Assembly: GCF_038397715.1 (NCBI RefSeq)
Contig: NZ_CP151633.1
Location: 248,001 to 312,000 of the forward strand
DNA length: 64,000 nucleotides
Direction of reading: 5' to 3'
DNA from: Microbacterium sp. LWO14-1.2
GTDB lineage: Bacteria; Actinomycetota; Actinomycetes; Actinomycetales; Microbacteriaceae
This document shows, one piece after another, positions 21,524 to 28,692 of the stretch. The position numbers and the translations under genes are program-made. Under the pieces are notes generated by a model, which was not told where the DNA came from, did not search any database, and saw nothing but the letters and a program-made list of their open reading frames with translations. Within the stretch, counting starts at the first letter, position 1; each line of letters opens with the position of its first letter.

Positions 21524-22171
21524 TCAGTGTGCGAGTGCGGGGGCGATGATGAGCGGCGGCTCGGTGGCGTCGATCACCTGCTGGACGGTGACTCCCGGAG
21601 CTGTCTCGACGAGCACGAGACCCTCTGCGGTCACGTCGATCACGGCGATGTCGGTGATGATCCGGTCGACCACCGCGCGACCGGTGAGTGGGAGGCTGCA
21701 CGTGTTCACGATCTTCGCGGACCCGTCCTTCGCGACGTGCTCCATGAGAACGATCACCCGCGCGGCTCCGTGCACGAGGTCCATGGCGCCGCCCGGCCCC
21801 TTGACCATCTTGCCCGGGATCATCCAGTTCGCGAGGTCGCCGCTCGCCGACACCTGCATCGCTCCGAGGATCGCGGCGTCGATCTTCCCGCCGCGGATCA
21901 TCCCGAAGCTCGTCGCCGAATCGAAGAACGCGGCGCCTGCGAGCACGGTCACAGTCTCCTTGCCCGCGTTGATGAGGTCGGGGTCGACAGCATCCTCGGT
22001 CGGATAGGGTCCGACCCCGAGGATGCCGTTCTCGGACTGCAGTACGACCGTGACGTCGCGCGGCACATGGTTCGGTACGAGGGTCGGCAGCCCGATGCCG
22101 AGGTTCACGTAGGAGCCGTCCTCGAGCTCGGCCGCGGCGCGCGCGGCCATCTCGTCACGCGTGAGCGCCAT
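21524..22171 (-). CDS. scoB: 3-oxoacid CoA-transferase subunit B
   Basis: A 215-aa beta subunit with the catalytic glutamate E47 in [11 protein letters not shown] and the glycine-rich [13 protein letters not shown] motif ([12 protein letters not shown]). It forms the heteromer with subunit A that moves CoA between succinyl-CoA and acetoacetate or a similar acid. The ATG at 22171 is one base from the end of subunit A and has AAGGAG. A 3-oxoadipate transferase (PcaJ) is possible, but no other aromatic-degradation gene is nearby. Confidence 0.9.
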   Translation of the reverse strand: MALTRDEMAARAAAELEDGSYVNLGIGLPTLVPNHVPRDVTVVLQSENGILGVGPYPTEDAVDPDLINAGKETVTVLAGAAFFDSATSFGMIRGGKIDAAILGAMQVSASGDLANWMIPGKMVKGPGGAMDLVHGAARVIVLMEHVAKDGSAKIVNTCSLPLTGRAVVDRIITDIAVIDVTAEGLVLVETAPGVTVQQVIDATEPPLIIAPALAH

Positions 22172-22172
22172 G

Positions 22173-22946
22173 TCAGGCTCCTTCCGTGGCGACGGTGCGC
22201 CGTTCGATGCGCTTGGGGATGTCGGTGCCGACCTCGACGACCCGATGCACGAAGACACCGGGGAGGTGGATGCTGTCCGGGTCGAGTTCGCCCGGTTCGA
22301 CGAGGCGCTCGACCTGCGCGATGCAGACGCGCCCGGCCATGGCGGCCAGCGGATTGAAGTTGCGGGCGGCCTTGTTGAAGATCAGGTTGCCGTGGCGGTC
22401 GCCCGCGAGAGCGTGCACGAGCGAGAAGTCGGTCGTGATCGCCTCCTCGAGGACGTACTCACGGGGCGTGCCTGCGACGTCGAACGTCCGCACGTCCTTC
22501 GCCGGTGACGCCACATCGACGGTTCCGTCGGGGCGGTAGCGGCGCGGGAGTCCTCCCTCGGCGACCTGCGTGCCGACTCCGGTCTGCGTGTAGAAGGCGG
22601 CGATGCCGGAGCCGCCTGCGCGCAGCTTCTCGGCGAGGGTGCCCTGCGGGGTCAGCTCGAGTTCGAGTTCGCCGGAGAGGAACTGCCGCTCGAACTCCTT
22701 GTTCTCCCCCACGTACGACGAGGTCATCTTGCGGATGCGCTGGGCGCGGAGGAGGATTCCGAGCCCCCAGTCGTCGACGCCGCAGTTGTTGCTGACGATG
22801 CTGAGGCCCGTCGTGCCCTGCGCGAGCAGCGCCTCGATGAGGGCGATCGGATTGCCGGAGAGTCCGAACCCGCCGACAGCGAGCGATGCTCCGTCGGGGA
22901 TGTCGGCGACGGCGTCCGAGGCGGACGTCCACTGCTTGTCGATCAC
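22173..22946 (-). CDS. scoA: 3-oxoacid CoA-transferase subunit A
   Basis: A 257-aa alpha subunit. The CoA-binding [16 protein letters not shown] is near 25-40, and [15 protein letters not shown] together with the C-terminal [24 protein letters not shown] resembles succinyl-CoA:acetoacetate transferases (ScoA) more than PcaI. It is the first gene of scoA-scoB-thiolase and is divergent from an IclR regulator 105 bases away, which probably controls the operon. Confidence 0.9.
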   Translation of the reverse strand: MIDKQWTSASDAVADIPDGASLAVGGFGLSGNPIALIEALLAQGTTGLSIVSNNCGVDDWGLGILLRAQRIRKMTSSYVGENKEFERQFLSGELELELTPQGTLAEKLRAGGSGIAAFYTQTGVGTQVAEGGLPRRYRPDGTVDVASPAKDVRTFDVAGTPREYVLEEAITTDFSLVHALAGDRHGNLIFNKAARNFNPLAAMAGRVCIAQVERLVEPGELDPDSIHLPGVFVHRVVEVGTDIPKRIERRTVATEGA

Positions 22947-23019
22947 GTGTGCTCCTTCGAAGACGTGCTTTCGTCCAGCGTGCGCTCTCCCCGAGCACCG
23001 AGGGAAGCCCGCTCTTGCG

Positions 23020-23050
23020 ATGTGGCCGCTCTCTCACCTAGCGTCCACAT
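23020..23050. promoter_or_regulatory. Promoter and candidate operator of the IclR gene
   Basis: TAGCGT at 23039-23044 lies seven bases before the ATG at 23052, a leaderless-type promoter. ATGTGG (23020-23025) and CCACAT (23045-23050) form a perfect 6-bp inverted repeat around this box, so a dimer bound here would block transcription of the regulator and could affect divergent scoA. Function is inferred. Confidence 0.5.
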
Positions 23051-23051
23051 T

Positions 23052-23840
23052 ATGGAACGACAGATCCGCAGCGTCCCCGGGGCGCAGGCGATCGCCCGCG
23101 CCGCATCGCTGCTGCGGCTGGTGACCGCCGGAGGCACGGACGGAGCGAGCCTGCAGTCGCTCGCGCAGGCGGCCGACCTCTCGCGGTCCACCGCGCACCG
23201 CTTGCTGTCCGCGCTGCGCGCCGAGGGCCTGGTGGACCGCTCCGACGACACCGGCCGCTGGATGCCGGGGCCCGAGCTCTTCCTCATGGGCACTGTCGCG
23301 GCGGCCCGGTACGACGTCACGGCACTTGCTCGCGACATCGTGCGCTCACTCGCCGTCAAGACCGAGGAGAGCGCGTTCCTGTCGGTGCGACGGGCGGATG
23401 AGACCGTCTGCCTGCTGCGCGAGGAGGGCTCGTTCCCGATCCGGTCGTTCGTGCTCAGCGAGGGCGTGCGATTCCCGCTGGGCGTCGCCAGCGCCGGACT
23501 GGCCATCCTCGCCTTCCTCCCCGACCACGATGTGGATGCCTACCTCGACCGCCACCCCGAGCTCGCGGAAGGGTGGGGTCGCACGCACGGTGAGGCAGCG
23601 CTGCGCACCCGCCTCGTCGAGACCAAGGAGCGCGGCTACTCCGTGAACCCCGGGCTCATCGTCGAGGGCAGCTGGGGCCTGGGGGCCGCGGTCTTCGATC
23701 GCCAGGGCCGCCCGGAATGGGCCCTCAGCCTCACCGGCGTGGAGTTCCGGTTCAGCCCCGATCGCACGCCCGAGCTCGGGCGGATCCTGCTCGCGCACGC
23801 CCATCAGCTGTCGGCGCGGATCGCGGGCGCACGTCGCTGA
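23052..23840 (+). CDS. IclR family transcriptional regulator
   Basis: A 262-aa regulator. The N-terminal winged helix is visible as LQSLAQAADLSRSTAHRLLSALRAEGLV (about 35-62). The C-terminal IclR effector domain has SVRRADETVCL and the conserved GLGAAVFDRQGRPEWALSLTG. The ATG at 23052 is chosen because it starts the conserved region and follows a -10 box at leaderless distance. Divergent from scoAB-thiolase, it probably responds to an acid substrate of that pathway. Confidence 0.92.
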   Translation: MERQIRSVPGAQAIARAASLLRLVTAGGTDGASLQSLAQAADLSRSTAHRLLSALRAEGLVDRSDDTGRWMPGPELFLMGTVAAARYDVTALARDIVRSLAVKTEESAFLSVRRADETVCLLREEGSFPIRSFVLSEGVRFPLGVASAGLAILAFLPDHDVDAYLDRHPELAEGWGRTHGEAALRTRLVETKERGYSVNPGLIVEGSWGLGAAVFDRQGRPEWALSLTGVEFRFSPDRTPELGRILLAHAHQLSARIAGARR

Positions 23841-23850
23841 CGCCCTTTAC

Positions 23851-23878
23851 ATACCATCCGGTATATACTTGATGGTAT
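23851..23878. promoter_or_regulatory. MarR autoregulatory operator and leaderless promoter
   Basis: ATACCATC (23851-23858) and GATGGTAT (23871-23878) form a perfect 8-bp inverted repeat spaced by 12 bases. The spacer holds a consensus-like -10, TATACT (23864-23869), and the right arm overlaps the marR ATG at 23877. A dimer bound here would cover promoter, start site and start codon, so tight autorepression of the marR-MFS operon is expected. Confidence 0.7.
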
Positions 23879-24314
23879 GAATCGCCAGGACGTCATCCCC
23901 TCGCTCGTCCTCTCCTCCTATGCCCTCGCGCGCATCGCCGCTCAGGACGCCGGGAACGAGGCCCCGGCCGCGCAGTGGCGCGTCCTGAGCCTGCTCGAGC
24001 AGAACGGACCGAGAAGGGTCGGCGAACTCGCCCAGGCCGCGCGGACCACGCAGCCCGGCATGACGCGACTGCTCGGCGCACTGGAGCGGGAGAGCCTCGT
24101 GCTGCGCTCCCCCGTCCCCGAGGACTCCCGGGCGACCGCGGTCGCGATCACTCCGGAGGGATCCCGCGCCCTGCACGCGTGGCGGGAGGAGTTCCGCGAC
24201 ACCCTGGCACCGCGATTCACCGATCTCGACGATGACGACTGGCGCGCCCTGACCAGGGCCGCCGAGATCCTCGCCGCGCACACCACCACCGACTCGACAG
24301 GAGCATCGCAGTGA
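23877..24314 (+). CDS. MarR family transcriptional regulator
   Basis: A 145-aa winged-helix repressor. The DNA-binding part is seen as LLEQNGPRRVGELAQAARTTQPGMTRLLGALERESLV, followed by the wing (RSPVPEDSRATAVAITPEG). It is the first gene of a two-gene operon; its TGA overlaps the GTG start of the downstream MFS gene. The palindrome over its start codon suggests autoregulation, with release by a ligand of the exporter. Confidence 0.93.
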   Translation: MNRQDVIPSLVLSSYALARIAAQDAGNEAPAAQWRVLSLLEQNGPRRVGELAQAARTTQPGMTRLLGALERESLVLRSPVPEDSRATAVAITPEGSRALHAWREEFRDTLAPRFTDLDDDDWRALTRAAEILAAHTTTDSTGASQ

Positions 24315-25540
24315 GCAGCAGTACCACCACCTCCGTGTGGAAGCAGCCTGCACAGGTCTGGGCAGTCGCCTTCGCCTGTGTCGTCGCCTTCATGGGCATC
24401 GGGCTCGTCGATCCGATCCTCCCGGCGATCGCGGAGTCCCTGCAGGCGAGTCCGTTCGAGACCGAGCTGCTCTTCACGAGCTACCTCGCCGTGACGGGCG
24501 TCGCGATGCTCGTCACCAGCTGGATCTCGAGCCGCATCGGCGCCAAGCGCACCCTGCTCATCGGCCTCGCCCTGATCGTGGTCTTCGCGCTGCTGTGCGC
24601 ACTGAGCGGCAGCGTCGACGCCGTGATCGGCTTCCGCGCGGGATGGGGACTCGGCAACGCGCTCTTCATCTCCACCGCGCTGGCGACGATCGTGGGCGCC
24701 GCGTCCGGAGGCAGTGCCGCGGCGATCGTGCTCTACGAGGCCGCGCTCGGTCTGGGCATCGCCATCGGGCCGCTGTTGGGCGGCATCCTCGGGGAGCAGA
24801 GCTGGCGCGCCCCGTTCTTCGGTGTCGTGGTGCTCATGGCCATCGCGTTCGTGGCGGTCCTCGTGCTGCTGCGCGGCCCGCAGGAGAAGCGGACACCCGT
24901 GCCGTTCTCGGCCCCGTTCACGGCACTGCGGCGTCCGGCCCTGGCGATCCTCGCGGTGGCCGCGCTGTTCTACAACATCGGCTTCTTCATCCTGCTCGCG
25001 TTCTCGCCGTTCCCCCTCGGCTTCGGTGCGATGGGCATCGGATTCACGTTCTTCGGCTGGGGCGTCGCTCTGGCTGTGACGAGCGTCTGGGTCGCCCCCT
25101 TCCTCATGCGCCGGATGCCGCGCACCCGCGTCATCCTCCTGGTCCTCCCGCTCCTCGCCGTCGACCTCGTCGTCGCCGGGCTGCTGGTCTCGTCCGCCGC
25201 CGCGCTCGTGACATGCATCGTCATCGGCGGCCTGCTGCTCGGCATCATGAACACCGTGCTCACCGAGGCGGTCATGGAGGCCACCGACCTGCCCCGCTCC
25301 GTCGCCTCCTCCGCCTATTCGGCCGTGCGGTTCCTCGGCGGAGCCATGGCCCCGCCGCTCGCCGCAGCCCTGTGGCACGCGCTCAACGCCACCGTGCCGT
25401 ACCTCGTGGCCGCTGCGGCCGTGCTCATCGCCGCTCTCACCGTGTTCCTCGGACGCAAGGCTCTCGCGCACATCGACGACGAGCCCGCGGACGCCGAGAC
25501 CGAGGATGCCGCGGCGATCCTCATCGGCGACGCCGCGTGA
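24311..25540 (+). CDS. MFS transporter controlled with MarR
   Basis: A 409-aa, 12-TM exporter of the DHA1 type. The first helix AVAFACVVAFMGIGLVDPILPAIAESL carries the classic GxVDPxLPxI sequence, with SRIGAKRTLL between TM2 and TM3 and GPLLGGILGEQSWRAPF in TM5. A hydrophilic acidic tail ends the protein. The GTG start overlaps the marR stop (GTGA), so translation is coupled. Family and context suggest efflux of a toxic compound; the substrate is unknown. Confidence 0.88.
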   Translation: MSSSTTTSVWKQPAQVWAVAFACVVAFMGIGLVDPILPAIAESLQASPFETELLFTSYLAVTGVAMLVTSWISSRIGAKRTLLIGLALIVVFALLCALSGSVDAVIGFRAGWGLGNALFISTALATIVGAASGGSAAAIVLYEAALGLGIAIGPLLGGILGEQSWRAPFFGVVVLMAIAFVAVLVLLRGPQEKRTPVPFSAPFTALRRPALAILAVAALFYNIGFFILLAFSPFPLGFGAMGIGFTFFGWGVALAVTSVWVAPFLMRRMPRTRVILLVLPLLAVDLVVAGLLVSSAAALVTCIVIGGLLLGIMNTVLTEAVMEATDLPRSVASSAYSAVRFLGGAMAPPLAAALWHALNATVPYLVAAAAVLIAALTVFLGRKALAHIDDEPADAETEDAAAILIGDAA

Positions 25541-25546
25541 CCGAAG

Positions 25547-25574
25547 GGCCCCACCGTCTCGGTACGGTGGGGCC
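25547..25574. terminator. Hairpin ending the marR-MFS operon
   Basis: A perfect 11-bp GC-rich stem (GGCCCCACCGT at 25547-25557 with 25564-25574) encloses a 6-base loop. It starts seven bases after the MFS stop, and its last base directly precedes the ATG of the next gene. It probably acts as a terminator without U-tract. The right arm also carries a TACGGT box at leaderless distance from that ATG. Confidence 0.65.
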
Positions 25575-26048
25575 ATGACCGATCTCCCCGAGCGCAGCAT
25601 CCTCGTCCAGCAGCACCTCGCCCGCGCGGGCGTCGAGGCGGAGATCCGGGTGCTGCCGGACTCCGCTCGGACGGCCAGGGCGGCAGCCGATGCCATCGGC
25701 TGCGAGGTCGCGGCAATCGCGAACAGCCTGGTGCTGGAGGCCGACGGCGCGCCGATCCTCGTGATGACGAGCGGCGGCCATCGCGTCGACCTCGACGTGC
25801 TCGCCCGGTCGATCGGGGCGGTCGACGTGTCCATGGCTCCACCCGCCGTCGTGCGTGAGGCCACGGGACAGGCGATCGGCGGCGTCGCGCCCGTCGGGCA
25901 CCCCTCTCCCCTGCGCACGTTCATCGACGAGGCACTGCGCGACCACGATGTCATCTGGGCGGCGGCCGGTCATCCGCACACCGTGATGCCGCTGACGTTC
26001 GACACCCTGACGCTCCTGACAGACGGCACCGTCGTCGCCGTGGTGTGA
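25575..26048 (+). CDS. YbaK/EbsC family aminoacyl-tRNA deacylase-like protein
   Basis: A 157-aa protein of the YbaK/ProX fold, whose members hydrolyse mischarged aminoacyl-tRNA in trans. The family segments are visible: DSARTARAAADAIGCEVAAIANSLVLEADG, then GQAIGGVAPVGHPSPLRTFIDE. The ATG at 25575 directly follows a hairpin and has no clear Shine-Dalgarno. A TACGGT box (25563-25568) six bases upstream suggests a leaderless mRNA. Residue specificity cannot be told. It is the last host gene before the prophage. Confidence 0.87.
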   Translation: MTDLPERSILVQQHLARAGVEAEIRVLPDSARTARAAADAIGCEVAAIANSLVLEADGAPILVMTSGGHRVDLDVLARSIGAVDVSMAPPAVVREATGQAIGGVAPVGHPSPLRTFIDEALRDHDVIWAAAGHPHTVMPLTFDTLTLLTDGTVVAVV

Positions 26049-26079
26049 GCGCCCGCCGGCACGGGGCGCCGTGGACGCG

Positions 26080-26115
26080 AAAAAGCCCCGGAATCTGGCG
26101 AGAGATTCCGAGGCT
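26080..26115 (-). terminator. Stranded intrinsic terminator of the tRNA-Lys gene
   Basis: Read on the minus strand, a 12-bp stem with one C-A mismatch (26084-26096 with 26103-26115) is followed by a T-run (the A-run at 26080-26084 on the plus strand). It lies five bases outside attL, on the side where the tRNA-Lys gene would end before integration. It is therefore most simply the native tRNA terminator, now about 16 kb away from the restored tRNA. Confidence 0.78.
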
Positions 26116-26120
26116 GATCC

Positions 26121-26158
26121 GTGCACCCCCAGGGACTTGAACCCTGAACCCACTGATT
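26121..26158. repeat. attL core (displaced 3' end of tRNA-Lys)
   Basis: A 38-bp exact copy of 42183-42220. It carries the tRNA-Lys 3' half from the anticodon loop (A37-A38) to the acceptor end and discriminator. Beyond it one base differs (C against A at the matching attR position), then six more bases match. This is the original host 3' end pushed aside by the phage copy. Confidence 0.93.
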
Positions 26159-26226
26159 CAGAGTCTGACGTCACGTTCTGGGCGCTCGTCGATGCGCTCG
26201 AGCTGAGCGAAGCACAACCCCGTTGA
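26158..26226 (+). other. Phage-side continuation of the repressor reading frame
   Basis: If attL and attR are joined as in the circular phage, the repressor frame (41974) passes through the shared core and continues here from the TCA at 26158. It reads 22 more codons to a TGA at 26224-26226; the added residues begin SESDVTFWALVD and end SEAQPR. In the prophage this piece has no start of its own and is silent. Its end overlaps the TTG start of the integrase as TTGA. The tail does not end in an ssrA-like Ala-Ala. Confidence 0.75.
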
Positions 26227-27089
26227 GCCGGCCGACGCTCCGGGCGTTACCGTCAGGTGTGAAGACCGAGATACCAGTACCCCAGGGCTGGCTCGATCCT
26301 CTCGGCGCGTATCTCGCATGGATGCGAGGCGCGCGCAAGTCGGAGGGGACGATCTACCAGCACAGCTATCAGCTGCGACGCTACGCACGCGCGACGGGCA
26401 ACGATCCGACGCCGGTGACGCTCGAGCAGCTGGCCGATTATATGGCCTCGCTCGATGCTCTGGGGGCAGCGTCGAGGCGATCGGCTCGCCAGGCGCTACG
26501 CGGGTTCTACTCGTGGGGCGAGATCGTGCGGGGCTGGGAGAACCCGTCACGGCACCTGCCGACGATCAAAGCGCCTCGAGGGGTCGCCAGGCCGGCACCT
26601 GAGCACTCGGTCAAGGTCGGGCTGTCAACCAAGGATGTGCGCACGCGCATGATGATCCGCCTGGCCGTTGCCGCCGGCATGCGCTGCCGCGAGATCTGCC
26701 AGGTGCACACCGACCATCTGCGCCGCGACCTCGTCGGATGGTCGCTCGTCGTCCAGGGCAAGGGCGACCGGCAGCGCCTGGTGCCGCTGCCCGACGACGT
26801 CGCCCTCGACATTCGCGACAGCGAGGCCGGCTACCTCTTTCCGGGCAGGATCGACGGTCACCTCTCGCCGGCGCGGGTGTCGGAGCTAATCAGCGAGGCG
26901 CTGCCGCCGGGCATCACGGCGCACATGCTGCGACACCGCTACGGCACGCGCGCGTACAACCTCGGCGGCAAGGATCTCCGGGCCGTGCAGGAACTCCTCG
27001 GGCATGCCTACGCGACGACCACTCAGATCTACGTCGGCGTCGAGGACGACTCGATCCGACGCGCTGCAGCGGCCGCGGCGGGCTTCTGA
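26223..27089 (+). CDS. int: Phage tyrosine integrase
   Basis: A 288-aa site-specific recombinase. The core-binding domain spans about residues 22-115 (WLDPLGAYLAWMRGARKSEGT). In the catalytic domain R154 (AAGMRCREI), K180, H234-xx-R237 (HMLRHRYGT), H261 (LLGHAYATT) and the nucleophile Y270 are all present. The TTG at 26223 is given as start because in the phage form it overlaps the repressor stop as TTGA, the coupling used throughout this phage. An alternative is GTG at 26259, six bases after a TACCGT box, which could drive a leaderless mRNA in the lysogen. The Ala-rich C-terminus ends AAAAAAGF. Confidence 0.95.
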   Translation: MSRPTLRALPSGVKTEIPVPQGWLDPLGAYLAWMRGARKSEGTIYQHSYQLRRYARATGNDPTPVTLEQLADYMASLDALGAASRRSARQALRGFYSWGEIVRGWENPSRHLPTIKAPRGVARPAPEHSVKVGLSTKDVRTRMMIRLAVAAGMRCREICQVHTDHLRRDLVGWSLVVQGKGDRQRLVPLPDDVALDIRDSEAGYLFPGRIDGHLSPARVSELISEALPPGITAHMLRHRYGTRAYNLGGKDLRAVQELLGHAYATTTQIYVGVEDDSIRRAAAAAAGF

Positions 27090-27105
27090 CGCTAGGTTGG
27101 GTGCC

Positions 27106-27426
27106 ATGACCTCAGAGACTCCCGCAGCGGCCGCGGCCGCCTCGAGCAACGGCAACTACGTCTGGCCTCGGTTCGGGCACCTCACGTTCCTCACGGTCGT
27201 GAGCGCGCTGTCGCTTACCGTCGCCGTCATCCTCGGGATCGTGGGCGCGAACATGCAGTCGGACTACATGCCCGATCTCGTCGCGCTCGCGACTCTCGGG
27301 GTGTTCTCGGATGCGCTGCTGCTGCTCGGTGTGATCGCCGGTGTCGGCGCGATCGTCCTGGCCGGCGTGCGCACCCTCCTCGGCTCGCCTGAGCTGGCCG
27401 TGAGGGTGCGCCGCGACCAGGTCTAG
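27106..27426 (+). CDS. Prophage membrane protein with its own promoter (candidate lysogeny gene)
   Basis: A 106-aa protein with an Ala-rich N-terminus and two predicted membrane helices (LTFLTVVSALSLTVAVILGIVGA; LATLGVFSDALLLLGVIAGVGAIVLAG) plus a basic tail. It follows int by 16 bases, but TAGGTT at 27093-27098 lies seven bases before the ATG, a leaderless promoter of the host type. It is thus probably expressed from the prophage without the lytic block. Its TAG stop shares the CTAG at 27423-27426 with the convergent holin-like gene. No family was recognised; superinfection exclusion or another lysogenic trait is a guess from position. Confidence 0.72.
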   Translation: MTSETPAAAAAASSNGNYVWPRFGHLTFLTVVSALSLTVAVILGIVGANMQSDYMPDLVALATLGVFSDALLLLGVIAGVGAIVLAGVRTLLGSPELAVRVRRDQV

Positions 27427-27683
27427 CGGGGCACGTTCGCGGCTGCGAGCGAGGCCGCTGGCGTGCCGAGGATCGTCGCGCCGAGGCCGAGCCACAGAGC
27501 GACCTCCTCGGCGCTCATGAGGCCGTAGAACGCGACGATCGGGCCGGCGGCCGCGAGGCTGCGGAACAGCCAGAGGCGGACGGCCGGCGACGGAATCCAG
27601 CGGTTCGGGGTGAGCGTCGCTCGGGCCTTGGCCTCGGCGCGGGTGCGGGGCACGTCGCCGAATGCGGTGCGCTGCTTGGTCAT
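27423..27683 (-). CDS. Holin-like small membrane protein
   Basis: An 86-aa phage protein. A basic N-terminal half (about 35 residues) is followed by two short hydrophobic segments (WLFRSLAAAGPIVAFYGLM; VALWLGLGATILGTPAASLAAA). It sits three genes after the endolysin at the end of the late block, where holins are usual in actinophages. The ATG overlaps the stop of the upstream gene (ATGA). Assignment rests on size, membrane segments and position only. Confidence 0.62.
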   Translation of the reverse strand: MTKQRTAFGDVPRTRAEAKARATLTPNRWIPSPAVRLWLFRSLAAAGPIVAFYGLMSAEEVALWLGLGATILGTPAASLAAANVPR

Positions 27684-28003
27684 GATCTTCCTTTCATTCG
27701 GTCGACTCTCGTCGACAGGTTGCGGTGGTCGGTGCGCAGGCCGCGCAGCTCCTCGCGGATCCCGCCGATGTCGCGGCGAATCTCGCGGAACCAGCCGGCA
27801 GTCTCGGCGTGACGCGAGTCGTTCTCGACGCGCAGGTTGGTCGTGTGGTGGTTGACGACCTGCTCGCGCGTCGCGGCCGTGTCCTCGCGCACGGCCGAGG
27901 TGTCGCGGCGGACGCTGCCGACGCGCTTGGCGAGGATGCCCAGCACGCCGAGGGTGACCGCCTGCACGCCGCCGATCAGGGCGATCAGCACGGCCTCGCT
28001 CAT
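27680..28003 (-). CDS. Single-TM coiled-coil phage protein (second lysis candidate)
   Basis: A 107-aa protein with one N-terminal membrane helix (VLIALIGGVQAVTLGVLGILA) and a charged region rich in Arg, Glu and Asp that looks coiled-coil (about 30-105). This is the layout of DUF2746-like actinophage proteins found beside endolysins. It is coupled by ATGA to the endolysin upstream and to the holin-like gene downstream. A holin, holin-partner or spanin-like role is inferred from position. Confidence 0.66.
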   Translation of the reverse strand: MSEAVLIALIGGVQAVTLGVLGILAKRVGSVRRDTSAVREDTAATREQVVNHHTTNLRVENDSRHAETAGWFREIRRDIGGIREELRGLRTDHRNLSTRVDRMKGRS

Positions 28004-28692
28004 TCGCGCACCGCCGCCGAGAACGTGATGTCGCCCATGGCCTCGCGGACGGCCTTGTCGACGAGCGCGGCGATCGCCGAGGGGTCGGCACCCTGCGAGG
28101 TCGCCAGCGCCTGCAGGGCGGCGCTCTGAGCCTTGATGAGCGTCTGGTTGTAGATGAGGATGTCGAGGACGCCGTAGTAGGCCACGCGCTGCCCCTCGGG
28201 GTTCTTCCACGTCATCGTCTCGACGTTGACGTTGGCAGGGCCGAACAGCGCGGCATAGGCGGCGTGGAGCTTGTTGCGGTCGTCGTCTGTGAACATGTCG
28301 TCCTCCTCGGACTGGTTGCCGGCGGCCGCGGGGAGCGATCGCACGATGGGGTATTGGCGCACGTTGGGTAGTTCCCAGTGCCACGGCTCGTACTTGTAGG
28401 GGCGGATCAGGCCGGCGGCCTCGAGCCGGCGGATCCGGTCGGGCGTCGGGTCGATGTCGAGCGCGGCGAAACGGACGTGAGCGAGGCGCTGCGACTCGTC
28501 GTTCGGGTTGTCGGCGGGGTTGAAGCCGGGCAGGCCGGCCCGCCATCCGTCGTAGAAATACTGCTGCTCGGCCTTGAGCCGGCCGGCACTGTTGGCCGGC
28601 GGCGAGCCGGCGGCCTGCCAGGCCTCGACGAGTGCACGCCGGCCGTACTTGCCGGGGTGGCCGGGCAGGGCGATGATGTCGCCGCCGCTCAT
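28000..28692 (-). CDS. Phage endolysin, M15 (VanY-like) peptidase domain
   Basis: A 230-aa protein. The zinc peptidase signature is visible with ligands H72 and D79 in LAHVRFAALDID (the His-x6-Asp spacing of the SxHxxGxAxD motif) and H105 in YEPWHWELP, typical of M15 D-Ala-D-Ala or L-Ala-D-Glu peptidases. It would cut peptidoglycan cross-links or stem peptides at lysis. The C-terminal 90 residues (helical, from SEEDDMFTDD) may bind the wall or the membrane. The start ATG overlaps the tail-fibre stop. Confidence 0.84.
   Translation of the reverse strand: MSGGDIIALPGHPGKYGRRALVEAWQAAGSPPANSAGRLKAEQQYFYDGWRAGLPGFNPADNPNDESQRLAHVRFAALDIDPTPDRIRRLEAAGLIRPYKYEPWHWELPNVRQYPIVRSLPAAAGNQSEEDDMFTDDDRNKLHAAYAALFGPANVNVETMTWKNPEGQRVAYYGVLDILIYNQTLIKAQSAALQALATSQGADPSAIAALVDKAVREAMGDITFSAAVRE

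Noticed and set aside
22173..22946. PcaI (3-oxoadipate CoA-transferase) naming
   Set aside because: The C-terminal pattern fits ScoA better and no other beta-ketoadipate gene is nearby, so the broader 3-oxoacid name is used.
26121..26158. A second tRNA-Lys gene at the left prophage end
   Set aside because: Only the 3' half is present (38 bp); there is no acceptor 5' strand, D-arm or anticodon, so it is the displaced att copy.
26158..26226. ssrA-like degradation tag on the extended repressor
   Set aside because: The tail ends SEAQPR, not in small hydrophobic residues such as Leu-Ala-Ala, so a tmRNA-type degron cannot be claimed from sequence.
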